Shown: in pieces, positions 8,518 through 18,558 of the stretch | Position numbering within the stretch: the first letter of the stretch is position 1 | Layout of the letters: every line of letters begins with the position of its first letter | The notes under the pieces: generated by a model | Seen by the model: the letters and a program-made list of their open reading frames with translations, nothing else | What the model was told of the DNA's origin: nothing | Database searches by the model: none | Assembly (NCBI GenBank): GCA_018436095.1 | Contig: JAHDMJ010000012.1 | Span: 1-64,000, forward strand | Source: Clostridia bacterium | GTDB taxonomy: Bacteria; Bacillota; Peptococcia; DRI-13; UBA5745 | Direction: 5' to 3' | DNA: 64,000 bases | Program-made: the position numbers and the translations under genes

Positions 8518-9726
8518 ATGAAGCTGCTCCATATTGCCGATCTCCATATCGGTAAGCGCATCAACGAATTCAATATGCTTGAAGATCAGAAATACATCCT
8601 GGAGCAGATATTGGGGATAACGGTTGAGGAAAAGCCTGAGGGAATCCTGATTGCCGGTGATGTCTATGATAAAAGCCAGCCTACTGTTGAAGCCGTAGAG
8701 CTCCTTGATTGGTTTTTAACGGCCTTGACGGCTCTGGGGCAACCGGTTTTCATGATCAGCGGCAATCACGACTCTCCCCGGCGTTTAAGCTTTGGCAGCC
8801 GGCTCTTGGCGAAAAACGGGCTTCACATTGCCGGCGTTTTTGACGGAGTGCTGCAAAAAGTGGAGCTGCAGGATGAGTATGGCGCCGTCAATATTTATCT
8901 GCTGCCCTTTTTGAAGCCCGCTATGGTGAGGCCGTTTTTTGAAAAATCAAGGGATTTACCCGAGGATTTACCCGGGGACTTACCCGGGGACTTGCCTGAG
9001 GCGCCGCCAATAAATTCTTACGACGAGGCCCTGCGGGCAGTTGTCGCCACCGCAGCCATTGATGAGGGGGAGCGCAATATTTTGCTGGCCCATCAGTTTG
9101 TGGTAAACGGCAGCCAGCAGCCTCAGCAATCCGACTCGGAGACCCTGTCGGTGGGGGGCCTGGACCATGTGGATGCATCGGCCTTTGACCCTTTCGATTA
9201 CGTTGCCCTGGGCCATCTGCACCGGCCCCAGTCCATTGGGCGGCCTGGTATACGCTATGCCGGCTCACCGCTGAAATACTCTTTTTCCGAAGCACGGCAC
9301 CAAAAATCAGTCACGATTCTGGAGCTGGGGCCCAAAGGCCAGCTTACCGTCAACCAGCGGCCCCTTGTTCCTCTCCGTGACCTGCGGGAGATTAAAGGGC
9401 CCATTGCTGAGCTGCTGCGTATCGGCCGGGAAGAGGGAGCGGCTGCGGCGGATTATATTCATATCACTTTGACGGATGAGGCGGAGATTTATGACGCCAT
9501 CGGCCGGTTGCGTGAGGTTTATACTAATTTGATGATACTGGATTTTGAAAATAGCCGCCGGGGACAAGCTGCTTTCTTAGCCGGCGGTTCTGCCGCCGAA
9601 AGGTTGGCCCAAAGCCCCATGGATTTGTTTGCTGCTTTTTATTGTCTGCAAAACAATAATCAGTTGACCGCGGAACAAGTCCAAGTGATGGAGCGGATTT
9701 TTGAAGAGGCGGGAGGCGAAGCATGA
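8518..9726 (+). CDS. sbcD: Exonuclease SbcD (Mre11-like subunit)
   Basis: A 402-residue nuclease subunit of the SbcCD complex, which cleaves DNA hairpins and protein-blocked ends. The metallophosphoesterase motifs are complete: HIADLHIGK, GDVYDKSQP, GNHDSPRR, and FDYVALGHLHRPQ near residue 228. I start at 8518, after GGGGGAACATAGG; an upstream in-frame codon lacks a site. Residues ~146-161 are four copies of a 12 bp repeat (8953-9000) encoding DLP(E/G), inserted in a loop between nuclease motifs. The stop overlaps the sbcC start (ATGA), implying coupled translation. Confidence 0.92.
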   Translation: MKLLHIADLHIGKRINEFNMLEDQKYILEQILGITVEEKPEGILIAGDVYDKSQPTVEAVELLDWFLTALTALGQPVFMISGNHDSPRRLSFGSRLLAKNGLHIAGVFDGVLQKVELQDEYGAVNIYLLPFLKPAMVRPFFEKSRDLPEDLPGDLPGDLPEAPPINSYDEALRAVVATAAIDEGERNILLAHQFVVNGSQQPQQSDSETLSVGGLDHVDASAFDPFDYVALGHLHRPQSIGRPGIRYAGSPLKYSFSEARHQKSVTILELGPKGQLTVNQRPLVPLRDLREIKGPIAELLRIGREEGAAAADYIHITLTDEAEIYDAIGRLREVYTNLMILDFENSRRGQAAFLAGGSAAERLAQSPMDLFAAFYCLQNNNQLTAEQVQVMERIFEEAGGEA

Positions 9727-12700
9727 AACCGGTAAAAATAGTAGTCAGCGCTTTCTGCCCCTATGCCGGCAGGACGGAGCTGGATCTGGCTTCTTTTGGG
9801 GGCAGGGGCTTGTTTCTGATCACCGGCGATACCGGCGCAGGCAAAACCACCATCTTTGATGCTATTGCCTTTGCCTTATTCGGCGAGGCCAGCGGCAGCA
9901 CCAGGACTGCCGATACCCTGCGCAGTGATTTTGCGGAGGCCAACGCAAAAACCTATGTTGAGCTGATCTTTCTGCATAAAAACAAGACCTATTTCATCCT
10001 GCGCAATCCCCGCTATGAACGGCCCAAAAAAAGCGGCGGCGGCGTAACCACGGAAAATGCCGATGCTACACTACAAATGCCTGATGGCAGCGTTATTACC
10101 GGCTACCGGGAGGTTACGGCCAAAGTCATCGAGCTTTTAGGCATCAATTACCGCCAGTTTAAGCAAATCGCCATGATTGCCCAGGGAGAATTTCTCCAGC
10201 TTTTGCTGGCGGACAGCAAGGAGCGGGGGGAGATTTTCCGGCGGGTATTCAATACCGATCTCTACCAGACTGTGCAGCGGTTATTGAAGGAGCGGGAGCG
10301 GGACGGGAAAAGGCGCTGTGAGGGCCTTGAACAGAGCATCCTCCAATATATATCCGGTATTGCTTGCCCTGAAGGTGAGCAGGGAGGGGAACTGGCTGCC
10401 AAGATAAGGGGAGCCGGTATCCATAATGCCGGGGATATTTTGAAGGATTTGCAGGAATTAATCGCAGAGGACGCCAAGCTGCGGCAAAGTCTAAAACAGC
10501 AAGGCAATGAGCTGGACAGCAAGCTGGCCGGGCAGATTGCCCGGATTGCCCAGGCTCAATATATCAATCATGCCTTTGCCGGCCTGGCTGTGGCGGAATA
10601 GAAACAGAAGCTGCTGGCCCAGGGGCAGGAAGAACACAATAAACAAAAGAGGATGCTGCAGGATGCAGAAACGGCGCTATATACGATTTTACCTCTGGAG
10701 ACCGCCTGTTTGCGGGAGCAGGCAGAGGAGGAGAAGCTGGCCCGGAGCATCACGGTCCTGGATAGGGAAATTAGGGCGCAGATTAAAGATATGGAAGGAG
10801 TAAAAGCCGCCTGGGAAGCTGAGCAGGCAAGGGAGCCTCAGCGGGAAAAGCTGGCCGCCGCTATTGAACGGCTGACCAATTTGCTGCCTCAGTATGACGC
10901 GGCTCAGGCTCTCGAAAGTGAGCTGGCCCTGCTGGCCAAGCAGCAAGAAGAGGCCGCGGCGGCTTTGGGCAAATTACGCCGGCAAAAGGCTGAGTTTGCG
11001 GAGCAAAAGAGCCTTCTTAATAAAGAATTGGAGGGCTTTGCAGATACGGAGGTAGCGGCGGCTGCCTGTGAGCAGGAAGGTCGGCAGTTACAGGCTGACC
11101 AAGCAGGGCTTCTCGACCTTCAAGCCGCCTTATTCCGGCTCCGCCAATGGCAGGAGGAAGGGGCTGTACTGCAGCAGCAGTTTATTGACGCACAAGAGAA
11201 GTTCCGGTTGGATAATGAGATTTATCTCGAGAAGGAAGGGGCTTTTTTCCGGGGACAGGCAGGTATATTGGCGGCAGCCTTGGAAGAAGGGCAGCCTTGC
11301 CCTGTCTGCGGCTCTACGGTTCACCCGGCCAAGGCCCGGCCCGACGTCCAGGCTCCCAGCGAGGCGCAACTGAGGCAATTAAAAGAAAAAGCCGATTCGG
11401 CCCGGCAAAGGATGGAAGAGGCCAGCCGGCAGGCGGCGGCAAAGCTGGCGGAAATCAAGGTGGCCCAGGAGCAGTTTGACCGTGCCATGACGGCCTGTTT
11501 CCCTGATATTGAGCAGAATGGGCTTCAGGGCCTTGAGCCGAATGCCGGGGGGCAGAACATTGCCGCTTTAATTGAATCGGCGTTGGCAGCATGGGCGAAA
11601 AAGCAGGAGGCCCAAAGCCGCCGCCAACTCCGGCTAAAAGAGCAGCTTGCCCGCAAAAAGCAGAGCAAAGCGGCGCTGGTCCTTTTAGAAAGCTCCCAGC
11701 AGGAGGCGGAGGAAGAGATGGGCCGGCAAGAGCAGCAATACAGCGGTATTGTTGCAGCTATTGCCGCCAAGATGGGAGAACTGAAAGCGCTGAAAGCTTC
11801 TCTGGAGTACGAGAACCGCCGGCAAGCATTGATATCTATAGAAGCCTGGACAGAGCAGCTAAATTCATTGAAAAAAGCTTTCCGGCAGGCGGAAGAAGCA
11901 TATCAGGGGCTTAAAAGCAAACTGGAAAGCAATCAGACTTTGCTCAGTGATCAAAGAGCGAGGTTAACGAATACGACCCAGAGCAAAGATCAAGCCTTGG
12001 CAGCTTATACGGCAAAGCTCTCTCAAGAGGGTTTTGCCGGTGAAGCGGGACTTGCCGATGAAGAGGCTTACCATAGGGCATTAAAATCAGAAACAGAAAT
12101 CAGAGAGTTAAAAGACCGCATCGGCCAATACCGGCAGGAGGTTCACGCCGTAGAGCAGGAGCTGCAAAGGCTAAGGGCAGAAACGGCAAATAAGCAGCTT
12201 CAGGATACGGAAGAGCTTGAAGCGTTCAGACAAAGCCTGGAACAGGAAAAAAGCCAGGCGGAAGAAGCCGGGGGCATAGTGGCGGTACGGTTGGGAACCA
12301 ATGAGCCCATTGCCCTGGCCCTCGGTAAAGCAATCCGGGAAGCGGCTCTCTATCAACAGGAATATCTGCTGCTTAGCAATCTTTCAAAGACGGCCAGCGG
12401 CGAGTTGCCGGGCAAACAAAAGCTGGCCTTTGAACAGTACGTACAGGCCGCCTATTTTAATCAAATTCTTATTGAAGCCAACAAACGGTTAAAGATCATG
12501 ACCAATGGCCGCTTTGAATTGCTGCGCCGGCAAGAGGGAGCGGATTTGCGTTCCCAGGCCGGACTGGAAATTGATGTGCTGGATCATTATACCGGCCGGG
12601 TCCGTCCCGTTAAATCCCTGTCCGGCGGCGAAGCCTTTAAGGCCTCCCTGGCCCTGGCTTTAGGGCTGTCCGATGTGATCCAAAGCTATGCCGGCGGTGT

Positions 12701-12929
12701 GGAGATTGATACGCTATTCATTGACGAAGGATTTGGCGCCTTAGACGGCGAATCCCTGGAGCAGGCGATCCAGACCCTGGCGGGGCTGGCGGCAGGCAAC
12801 CGCCTGGTAGGTATTATCTCTCACGTCAGTGAATTGAAGGAGCGGATTGACCGGCAGATTGTGGTCCGCAAAACCATAAAGGGCAGCCAGATATCTGCTT
12901 ATGGAGAGGGCGTTCCTATTGCGATTTAA
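9723..12929 (+). pseudogene. sbcC: SbcC ATPase/coiled-coil subunit, interrupted by one in-frame TAG
   Basis: The reading frame would encode ~1,068 residues, the normal length for SbcC. It carries an N-terminal Walker A (GDTGAGKTTIFDAIAFAL), long coiled coils, a central zinc hook CPVCG near 11299-11313, and C-terminal signature and Walker B regions (KSLSGGEAFKASLALALGL, DTLFIDEGFGALD). A single TAG at 10599-10601 stops it after 292 residues; the same frame continues intact on both sides with no indel. A CAG-to-TAG transition in the first coiled coil is the simplest explanation. An internal restart gives only the C-terminal half. Whether it is a true nonsense mutation, suppressed, or an assembly error cannot be told here. 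Confidence 0.85.
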
Positions 12930-13150
12930 GGCGAGGTTTATTGCCGAGGGCACTGAAAAAGCCGCCTTAGTCTCAGCCGGGTGTACAAATTTTGAAGTAT
13001 TATGTGGTTCGCTCTGTTAAAATAGGCGTTTTAATCTGCCTAAGACACTAAATATAGACAAAAGATGGTGCTCGGTGGAGTAAAACTTGAAATTCTGAAC
13101 ACAGCAGGAGAACAGACCAACTAATCCTATGCAGCAGACATGGCAGGAGT
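12930..13150. repeat. Spacer after sbcC with half of a terminal repeat
   Basis: GAGGGCACTGAAAAAGCCG at 12946-12964 is nearly identical to the ends of the 320 bp palindromic element at 59208-59527 (GAGGGCACTGAAAAAGTCG). Only one end is present, so it looks like a remnant or a solo end. The rest shows no clear gene or terminator. Confidence 0.5.
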
Positions 13151-13303
13151 ATGGTGTATTGGGCAAAAATTCTGGCTGGAGTCAGTTTTGGTGCCGGCAT
13201 TGCCCTGATCATTTCAATCTTTGCATTTGTACTGGCCTTTAGGTTATATGGTGCCGAGGGGTTCAATGCGGCCCTTCAGTTAATGTACTCCGGTTGTTCA
13301 TAA
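13151..13303 (+). CDS. Possible 50-residue single-span membrane protein
   Basis: A short reading frame that opens MVYWAKILAGVSF and continues with a strongly hydrophobic segment (GAGIALIISIFAFVLAFRLYG), ending GCS. AGGAG lies immediately before the ATG, closer than ideal. It ends 3 bp from the convergent TIR gene. I do not recognise it. The hydrophobic helix argues for a real or recently real protein, but a chance frame is possible. Confidence 0.3.
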   Translation: MVYWAKILAGVSFGAGIALIISIFAFVLAFRLYGAEGFNAALQLMYSGCS

Positions 13304-13306
13304 ATC

Positions 13307-14197
13307 TTATATATTATCGCCCTTGTACCAGCGCAGATCCTTCATTATTTGCCTGGCAAAATCCCCATATTTATTGGGGCTAAGGTGCTTGGCAATCGAA
13401 TGATAGGCTTTTCCCGGGGGTGTGCCGAAATTCTTTTTAAAATCCTCCATATTCCGCCAGACGAACTCCTCGCACTCATTAATGGTATTGCCTACATAAA
13501 TGGAAAAATCAGCGGATTTTAATTCATTCGTATTGATCTCCGAGCCGAAATGAGCCATATATGCGCAGGTCTTGCCATTCAGTTTAATGGAGACAGAGAG
13601 GGATTTGCCCCGGTCAACGAAGGCGGAAAGCGTTATTGAAAAAGGATTCTTACTGGAGCCTACCCAGCTTGACCAGTTGTATTCGATGGCTCGATCCACC
13701 AAAATCGTCACTAATTTTTCGAATTCTTTTTCTCTGAATTTCTTCCAATCTGGATTACCGCTGCCCACAAATCTTCTCCAATTATCTTCCGTGAGAATAT
13801 AAGCTCTCTTAATTCCCAGAACATTTGCCAATTCCGCAAATCCAGCTTGGTAATCCTCCCGGAAATCCGCATATTTGCGGTCGGCAAGAAGCAAGGGGAT
13901 ATGGCAGTTGCGGTACAAAATGGGCAGAACCGTTACTTTTTTTCTTTGCATCTGCTTTACCCAAGCGGCGCTGAGCTCAACTTTAACCCATTCCGATTGC
14001 AGGGCTTCCGGCGAAAGAATTATTCCTAAAAATTCATTTTCCCGAATGCCTTCTTCGATCTTCCAGGTGATCGAATCGCCTACATTAATGGCCCATTTAT
14101 CAAACCAAACATTAATGCCGATTTTTTTCAAATCTTGTGCCAGTTTTTCGACAAAAGGTTTGTCGGTGCTGGTATGGCTCAAAAAAATACTGGGCAT
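13307..14197 (-). CDS. TIR-domain protein with uncharacterised C-terminal region
   Basis: A 296-residue protein. Residues ~1-130 are a TIR domain: SIFLSHTSTDKPFVEKLAQ (box 1), NVWFDKWAINVGDSI (box 2 region, with the WFD-W pattern) and FLGIILSPEALQSEWVKVEL, whose SEW-x3-E holds the probable catalytic glutamate of NAD-cleaving TIRs. The remaining ~165 residues match no domain I know. The start at 14197 follows GAGGTG by 8 nt. It stands alone between sbcCD and an ABC exporter. Standalone bacterial TIRs can act in antiphage NAD depletion or signalling; which, if any, applies here is unknown. Confidence 0.8.
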   Translation of the reverse strand: MPSIFLSHTSTDKPFVEKLAQDLKKIGINVWFDKWAINVGDSITWKIEEGIRENEFLGIILSPEALQSEWVKVELSAAWVKQMQRKKVTVLPILYRNCHIPLLLADRKYADFREDYQAGFAELANVLGIKRAYILTEDNWRRFVGSGNPDWKKFREKEFEKLVTILVDRAIEYNWSSWVGSSKNPFSITLSAFVDRGKSLSVSIKLNGKTCAYMAHFGSEINTNELKSADFSIYVGNTINECEEFVWRNMEDFKKNFGTPPGKAYHSIAKHLSPNKYGDFARQIMKDLRWYKGDNI

Positions 14198-14362
14198 CAA
14201 TTTCACCTCTTTCCCATGCCTTGCTATCGTCCAATCTTATTTCTATAAATACAGTGTACCATGCAACGGGAATGGGGTAAAAGCAAAACTGCAAAAATCC
14301 AGGGATTATTCCTATAATGGGAATCAAAAAAGGGCTGCCCCGGTGGGACAACCCTCTTTTCA

Positions 14363-16252
14363 TTATTCAAGCTCAAAAGCGCCGGTATAAAGCTGATAGT
14401 ACTTGCCCTTTTCTTCGATGAGGCGCTGATGGCTGCCCCGTTCAATGATCCGGCCCTGCTCAAGAACCATGATCACATCGGAATTCTGAACGGTAGAGAG
14501 GCGGTGGGCGATGACAAACACCGTCCGCCCTTTCATAAGGGCGTCCATGCCCCGCTGGACGATGGCCTCGGTACGGGTGTCGATGGAAGAAGTGGCTTCA
14601 TCCAAAATCATCACCGGCGGATCGGCTACTGCCGCCCGGGCGATGGCAATCAACTGCCGCTGGCCCTGGGAGAGGTTGCCGCCATTGCCGGTAAGCACCG
14701 TTTGATAGCCTTCCGGCAGCCTGGTAATGAAATCATGGGCGCCGGTAAGCCGGGCCGCCGCTATGCATTCCTCATCGCTGGCCGCCAGCCTGCCGTAGCG
14801 GATATTGTCCATGACGGTGCCGCTAAACAGATTCGTATCCTGGAGCACTATGCCCACAGCCCGGCGCAGATCGGATTTTCTGATTTTGTTGATGTTGATG
14901 CCGTCGTAGCGTATCTTGCCGTCGGCAATATCGTAAAAGCGGTTCAACAGGTTGGTAATGGTAGTCTTGCCCGCACCGGTAGCGCCCACAAAAGCCACTT
15001 TTTGCCCCGGCTCTGCAAACAGTGTAATGTTGTGGAGCACCGGCTTGTCTTTCTCATAGCCGAAATCCACCTCTTGCAGCCGCACATCGCCGGCCAGCCG
15101 GGTATAACGTACTGTACCGTCCTCCAGAGGCTGCTTCCAGGCCCAAAGCCCTGTGCGCTCCTGGCATTCCGTCAGCAGGCCGTCTTCTTCCCGGACGTTG
15201 ACCAGAGTGATAAATCCCTGATCCTCCTCGGCAGCCTCATCAAGAACCGTAAAGATACGGTTGGCTCCGGCCAGGCCCATGATTACCGCGTTCACCTGCT
15301 GGGATACCTGGTTGATATTTCCTGAAAATTGACGGGTTATGTTGAGAAAAGGCACTATCACGCTGATGCTGAAGGCCAGGCCGGAAATGCTCAGATTGTT
15401 GACCTTGGTCAGGAGGAAGATGCCGCCGGCCATGGCCACCGTGACATAGATCAGGTTGCCGATGTTGACGACCACGGGGGGCAGGATATTGGCAAAAGTG
15501 TTAGCCTGCTCCGCATCCCGGAAGAGCTGGTCATTGATGGCGTCAAAGCCCGCCTTAGCCTCATCCTCATGGCAAAACACCTTTACCACCTTTTGACCGT
15601 TCATCATCTCCTGAATATAGCCCTCGGTTTTGCCCAGGGAGACTTGCTGGCGCATAAAATACTTGGCGGAACTGCCGCCCAGCTTCTTGACCACAACCAG
15701 CATCAGGGCCATGCCGCTGAGCACCACCAGGGTCATCCAGAGGCTAAAGTAGAGCATAATGCTCAAAAGGGTCAGCACCGTTACCGCTGCGGACAAAAGC
15801 TGAGGCATGCTTTGAGATATTAGCTGTCTCAGGGTATCGATATCGTTGGTGTAATGGCTCATGATGTCGCCGTGGGGATGACTGTCAAAATAACGGATGG
15901 GCAGGCCCTGCATTTTGTGAAACAGCCGTTGCCGCATCTTCTTGAGGGAGCCTTGAGTAATTACGGCCATGGCCTGGGTATAAGCGAGAGAAGAGGCCAG
16001 AGAAAGGACATAAAGCCCCGCAAGTACGGCCACTAACCGGAAAATCTGCGGCCCCACCTGAGCCCAATTGCCTCCCTGGTTTTGCTCCAGTACGGCGATA
16101 ACCTTCTGCATGAAAACAGAGGGAATAGAGGAGACGGCCGCGGTAAACAAGATGCAGAAAAGCACCAGGGGCAATGCCAGCGGGTAAAACTCAAACAGCA
16201 TTTTTAAAAGCCGTTTTAACGTATCTTTTTTAAATATAGGGCCTTGCTTCAC
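14363..16252 (-). CDS. ABC exporter half-transporter, catalytically intact subunit
   Basis: A 629-residue type IV ABC exporter with six transmembrane helices (residues ~20-330) and a C-terminal ATPase. The nucleotide motifs are canonical: Walker A GATGAGKTT, signature LSQGQRQ, Walker B MILDEATSSID with the catalytic glutamate, and IAHRLSTVQ. About 45 extra residues (QGFITLVNVREEDGLL onward) lie between membrane domain and ATPase, as in LmrD/BmrD/TM288-type partners. It overlaps the other half-transporter by 4 nt, so the two form a heterodimer. Likely substrates are drugs or lipids. Regulated with the upstream MarR gene. Confidence 0.9.
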   Translation of the reverse strand: MKQGPIFKKDTLKRLLKMLFEFYPLALPLVLFCILFTAAVSSIPSVFMQKVIAVLEQNQGGNWAQVGPQIFRLVAVLAGLYVLSLASSLAYTQAMAVITQGSLKKMRQRLFHKMQGLPIRYFDSHPHGDIMSHYTNDIDTLRQLISQSMPQLLSAAVTVLTLLSIMLYFSLWMTLVVLSGMALMLVVVKKLGGSSAKYFMRQQVSLGKTEGYIQEMMNGQKVVKVFCHEDEAKAGFDAINDQLFRDAEQANTFANILPPVVVNIGNLIYVTVAMAGGIFLLTKVNNLSISGLAFSISVIVPFLNITRQFSGNINQVSQQVNAVIMGLAGANRIFTVLDEAAEEDQGFITLVNVREEDGLLTECQERTGLWAWKQPLEDGTVRYTRLAGDVRLQEVDFGYEKDKPVLHNITLFAEPGQKVAFVGATGAGKTTITNLLNRFYDIADGKIRYDGININKIRKSDLRRAVGIVLQDTNLFSGTVMDNIRYGRLAASDEECIAAARLTGAHDFITRLPEGYQTVLTGNGGNLSQGQRQLIAIARAAVADPPVMILDEATSSIDTRTEAIVQRGMDALMKGRTVFVIAHRLSTVQNSDVIMVLEQGRIIERGSHQRLIEEKGKYYQLYTGAFELE

Positions 16253-17988
16253 TGTTTGCCACCTGCCTTGTTTTGAGAATCGTAGACTTCCCGGTAAATT
16301 TCGCTGGTTGCCAAAAGCTCCTCATGGGTGCCCACTGCCACAATTCTACCCTTGTCCATCAGCACAATCCGGTCGGCATCCTGTACTGAGGCGATGCGCT
16401 GGGCAATAATCAGCTTGGTAGTTTCGGGAATAAACTCCCGAAAAGCCTGGCGGATCCTGGCGTCGGTCTGGGTATCCACGGCGCTGGTGGAATCGTCCAG
16501 AATGAGGATTTTCGGCTTCTTTAAAAGAGCCCGGGCGATGCAAAGCCGCTGCTTTTGGCCGCCGGAGACGTTGGTGCCGCCCTGCTCGATATAGGTATCG
16601 TAGCCCAGAGGAAACCGGGAAATGAAATCGTCGGCCTGGGCCAGCCGGCAAGCCTCCTGCAGTTCTTCGTCGCTGGCCTGGGGATTGCCCCAGCGCAGGT
16701 TTTCTTTAATGGTGCCGGAAAACAGAAGATTATTCTGCAGCACCACGGCAACCTGGTTGCGCAGGGCTTCAATATCATAGGCCCGCACATCCAGTCCTCC
16801 TACCTGTACTGATCCTTCCGTAACGTCGTAGAGACGGGGGATCAATTGAACCAGCGAGGTTTTTGAGGCTCCCGTGCCGCCTAAAATACCGATAGTTTCC
16901 CCGGAATTGATATGCAAATTGATGTTTTGCAGCACCATCAGCTCTGCTTTATCGGAATAACGAAAGCCCACATCCACAAAATCAATGGAGCCGTCTTTCA
17001 CCTCAGTCACGGGGTTTGCAGGATTAGTCAGCGTGCTTTTCTCCTGCAGCACCTCGGCAATGCGCCGGGTGGACTCATCGGCGATGGTAATCATCACGAA
17101 AACCATGGAGAGCATCATCAGGCTCATCAGTATCTGAAAACTGTATACCATCAGGGAGGAAAGCTGGCCCACATTGAAATTCAGACCCTGGGTAGTGATG
17201 ATCACATAGGAGCCGAAGGTCAGGATGAACACCATATTGACATACAGGCAAAACTGCATCATAGGCGCGTTGAAGGCCAGAATCTTTTCTGCCCTGGTGA
17301 ATTCCTGGCGCACCTCTTCGGCGGCCTTTTCAAACTTCTGCTTTTCATAATCCTCCCGCACGAAGGATTTCACTACGCGTATGCCCTGGATATTCTCCTG
17401 GATGGAGCCGTTTAGGGCATCGTACCTGCGGAAGACCCTTTTGAAGATGGGAAAAGCCTTGCGGATAATCAGGTAGAGACCCAGAGCCAGGAAAGGCACC
17501 ACCGCCACAAAAATGAAGGCCAGCCGGCCGCCCATGATAAAGGCCATGACAATAGCGAAAATCAGCATCAGAGGGCTTCTGATGGCTGTGCGGATAATCA
17601 TCATGTAGGCCATTTGCACGTTGTTCACATCAGTGGTCAGCCTGGTTACCAGGGAGGAGGAGGAGAAACGGTCGATATTGCCGAAGGAGAAGGACTGGAT
17701 GCTGTAAAACATATCCTTGCGAAGATTGCGGGAAAAACCGCTGGCCGCCGTGGCACAGGCTATGCCTGCCATCCTGCCGAAAGCCAGGGAAAAGGCCGCC
17801 ATTACCAACAGAAGCAGCCCGTACCGCAAAATGACGCCAATGCCGCAGCCTGCCCTGATTTGATTGACCAGGTAAGCAGTAATAAAGGGAATGATACACT
17901 CGATCACAACCTCCATGGACACGTAAGCCGGCGCCAAAATCGAAGGCCTTTTAAACTCCCTTAAACTTTTTAATAGGATTTTCCACAT
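16249..17988 (-). CDS. ABC exporter half-transporter, degenerate-site subunit
   Basis: A 579-residue partner with six transmembrane helices then an ATPase. Several catalytic residues are altered: Walker A is GGTGASKT (Gly to Ser before the lysine), Walker B ends ILDDSTSAVD (Asp in place of the catalytic Glu), and the switch histidine is Gln (IIAQRIASVQ). The signature VSGGQKQ is intact and would complete the partner's active site. This asymmetric pattern is characteristic of LmrC/BmrC/TM287-type heterodimers. It lies 67 bp after the MarR gene and is translationally coupled to the intact subunit. Confidence 0.9.
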   Translation of the reverse strand: MWKILLKSLREFKRPSILAPAYVSMEVVIECIIPFITAYLVNQIRAGCGIGVILRYGLLLLVMAAFSLAFGRMAGIACATAASGFSRNLRKDMFYSIQSFSFGNIDRFSSSSLVTRLTTDVNNVQMAYMMIIRTAIRSPLMLIFAIVMAFIMGGRLAFIFVAVVPFLALGLYLIIRKAFPIFKRVFRRYDALNGSIQENIQGIRVVKSFVREDYEKQKFEKAAEEVRQEFTRAEKILAFNAPMMQFCLYVNMVFILTFGSYVIITTQGLNFNVGQLSSLMVYSFQILMSLMMLSMVFVMITIADESTRRIAEVLQEKSTLTNPANPVTEVKDGSIDFVDVGFRYSDKAELMVLQNINLHINSGETIGILGGTGASKTSLVQLIPRLYDVTEGSVQVGGLDVRAYDIEALRNQVAVVLQNNLLFSGTIKENLRWGNPQASDEELQEACRLAQADDFISRFPLGYDTYIEQGGTNVSGGQKQRLCIARALLKKPKILILDDSTSAVDTQTDARIRQAFREFIPETTKLIIAQRIASVQDADRIVLMDKGRIVAVGTHEELLATSEIYREVYDSQNKAGGKQ

Positions 17989-18055
17989 TACGTTAACTCT
18001 GCTCCTCTTTTAACGGCGGGGTTTTGGTTCCTCGCCAAACGTATTTTTTATGATC

Positions 18056-18538
18056 TTAATAATTTCCTCTGCGGCTTGATAATTCCCCGCAGACATCAGT
18101 AGCCCCCGCCGCAAAAAGGGGGTCGGCTTTGAGAGAATCCAAATGGGCTGCCAGCTTGGCTAAAATTTGGCCAAGGGACCCCTTTTCCTCCTGGTTTAAG
18201 CATTCAAACATTCGCTCAAGGGTGCGGAGATAATGCTCTTTCACCTGGAGAGCCATGGCTTTGCCCTCGGGGGTAAGCTCCAGCTTCACCTGCCGCTTAT
18301 CATCCCGGCTCTTTTTTCGCGCCACCAAGGCCGCATCTTCCATCTTTTGGAGAATTTCACTTAAAGAGCCGGAGCTTATGTCCAGTATGTCCTGAAGTTC
18401 CTTCTGGGTGAGATCGGGCCACCTCAAAAGCGTCACCAGAATTCGCCGCTGCCCGGCTTTGCCGCCGGTTTGGTAATAAAGAAAATGTGAGCATGCTCTC
18501 AAATGAGTAGCCAGGGTATGCTCTTGCTGCATTTCCAT
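18056..18538 (-). CDS. MarR-family transcriptional regulator
   Basis: A 160-residue winged-helix regulator: LTQKELQDILDISSGSLSEILQKMEDAALV is the recognition helix region and RKKSRDDKRQVKLELTPEGKAMA the wing. It is the first gene of the transcript that includes both ABC half-transporters. It very likely represses this exporter in response to a ligand, by analogy with other MarR-exporter operons. Candidate operators lie just upstream. GAGGTG precedes the ATG. Confidence 0.88.
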   Translation of the reverse strand: MEMQQEHTLATHLRACSHFLYYQTGGKAGQRRILVTLLRWPDLTQKELQDILDISSGSLSEILQKMEDAALVARKKSRDDKRQVKLELTPEGKAMALQVKEHYLRTLERMFECLNQEEKGSLGQILAKLAAHLDSLKADPLFAAGATDVCGELSSRRGNY

Positions 18539-18558
18539 ATCCTACACCTCTTTTTTAC

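Noticed and set aside
8921-9295. Antisense frames opposite sbcD, cbiA, cbiP and other GC-rich genes
   Set aside because: They follow the codon pattern of the opposite strand, lack ribosome sites and resemble no protein.
10599-10601. TAG in sbcC as pyrrolysine or a reassigned codon
   Set aside because: TAG serves as the normal stop of nrdG, cbiA, cbiH, cbiK and cbiL here, so no general reassignment; pyrrolysine in a coiled coil is implausible. Suppression at a single site cannot be excluded.
13129-13260. Alternative frame starting MQQTWQEYG before the TIR gene
   Set aside because: It stops after about 37 codons with a Cys/His-rich nonsense-like sequence, while the overlapping frame gives a clean hydrophobic helix.
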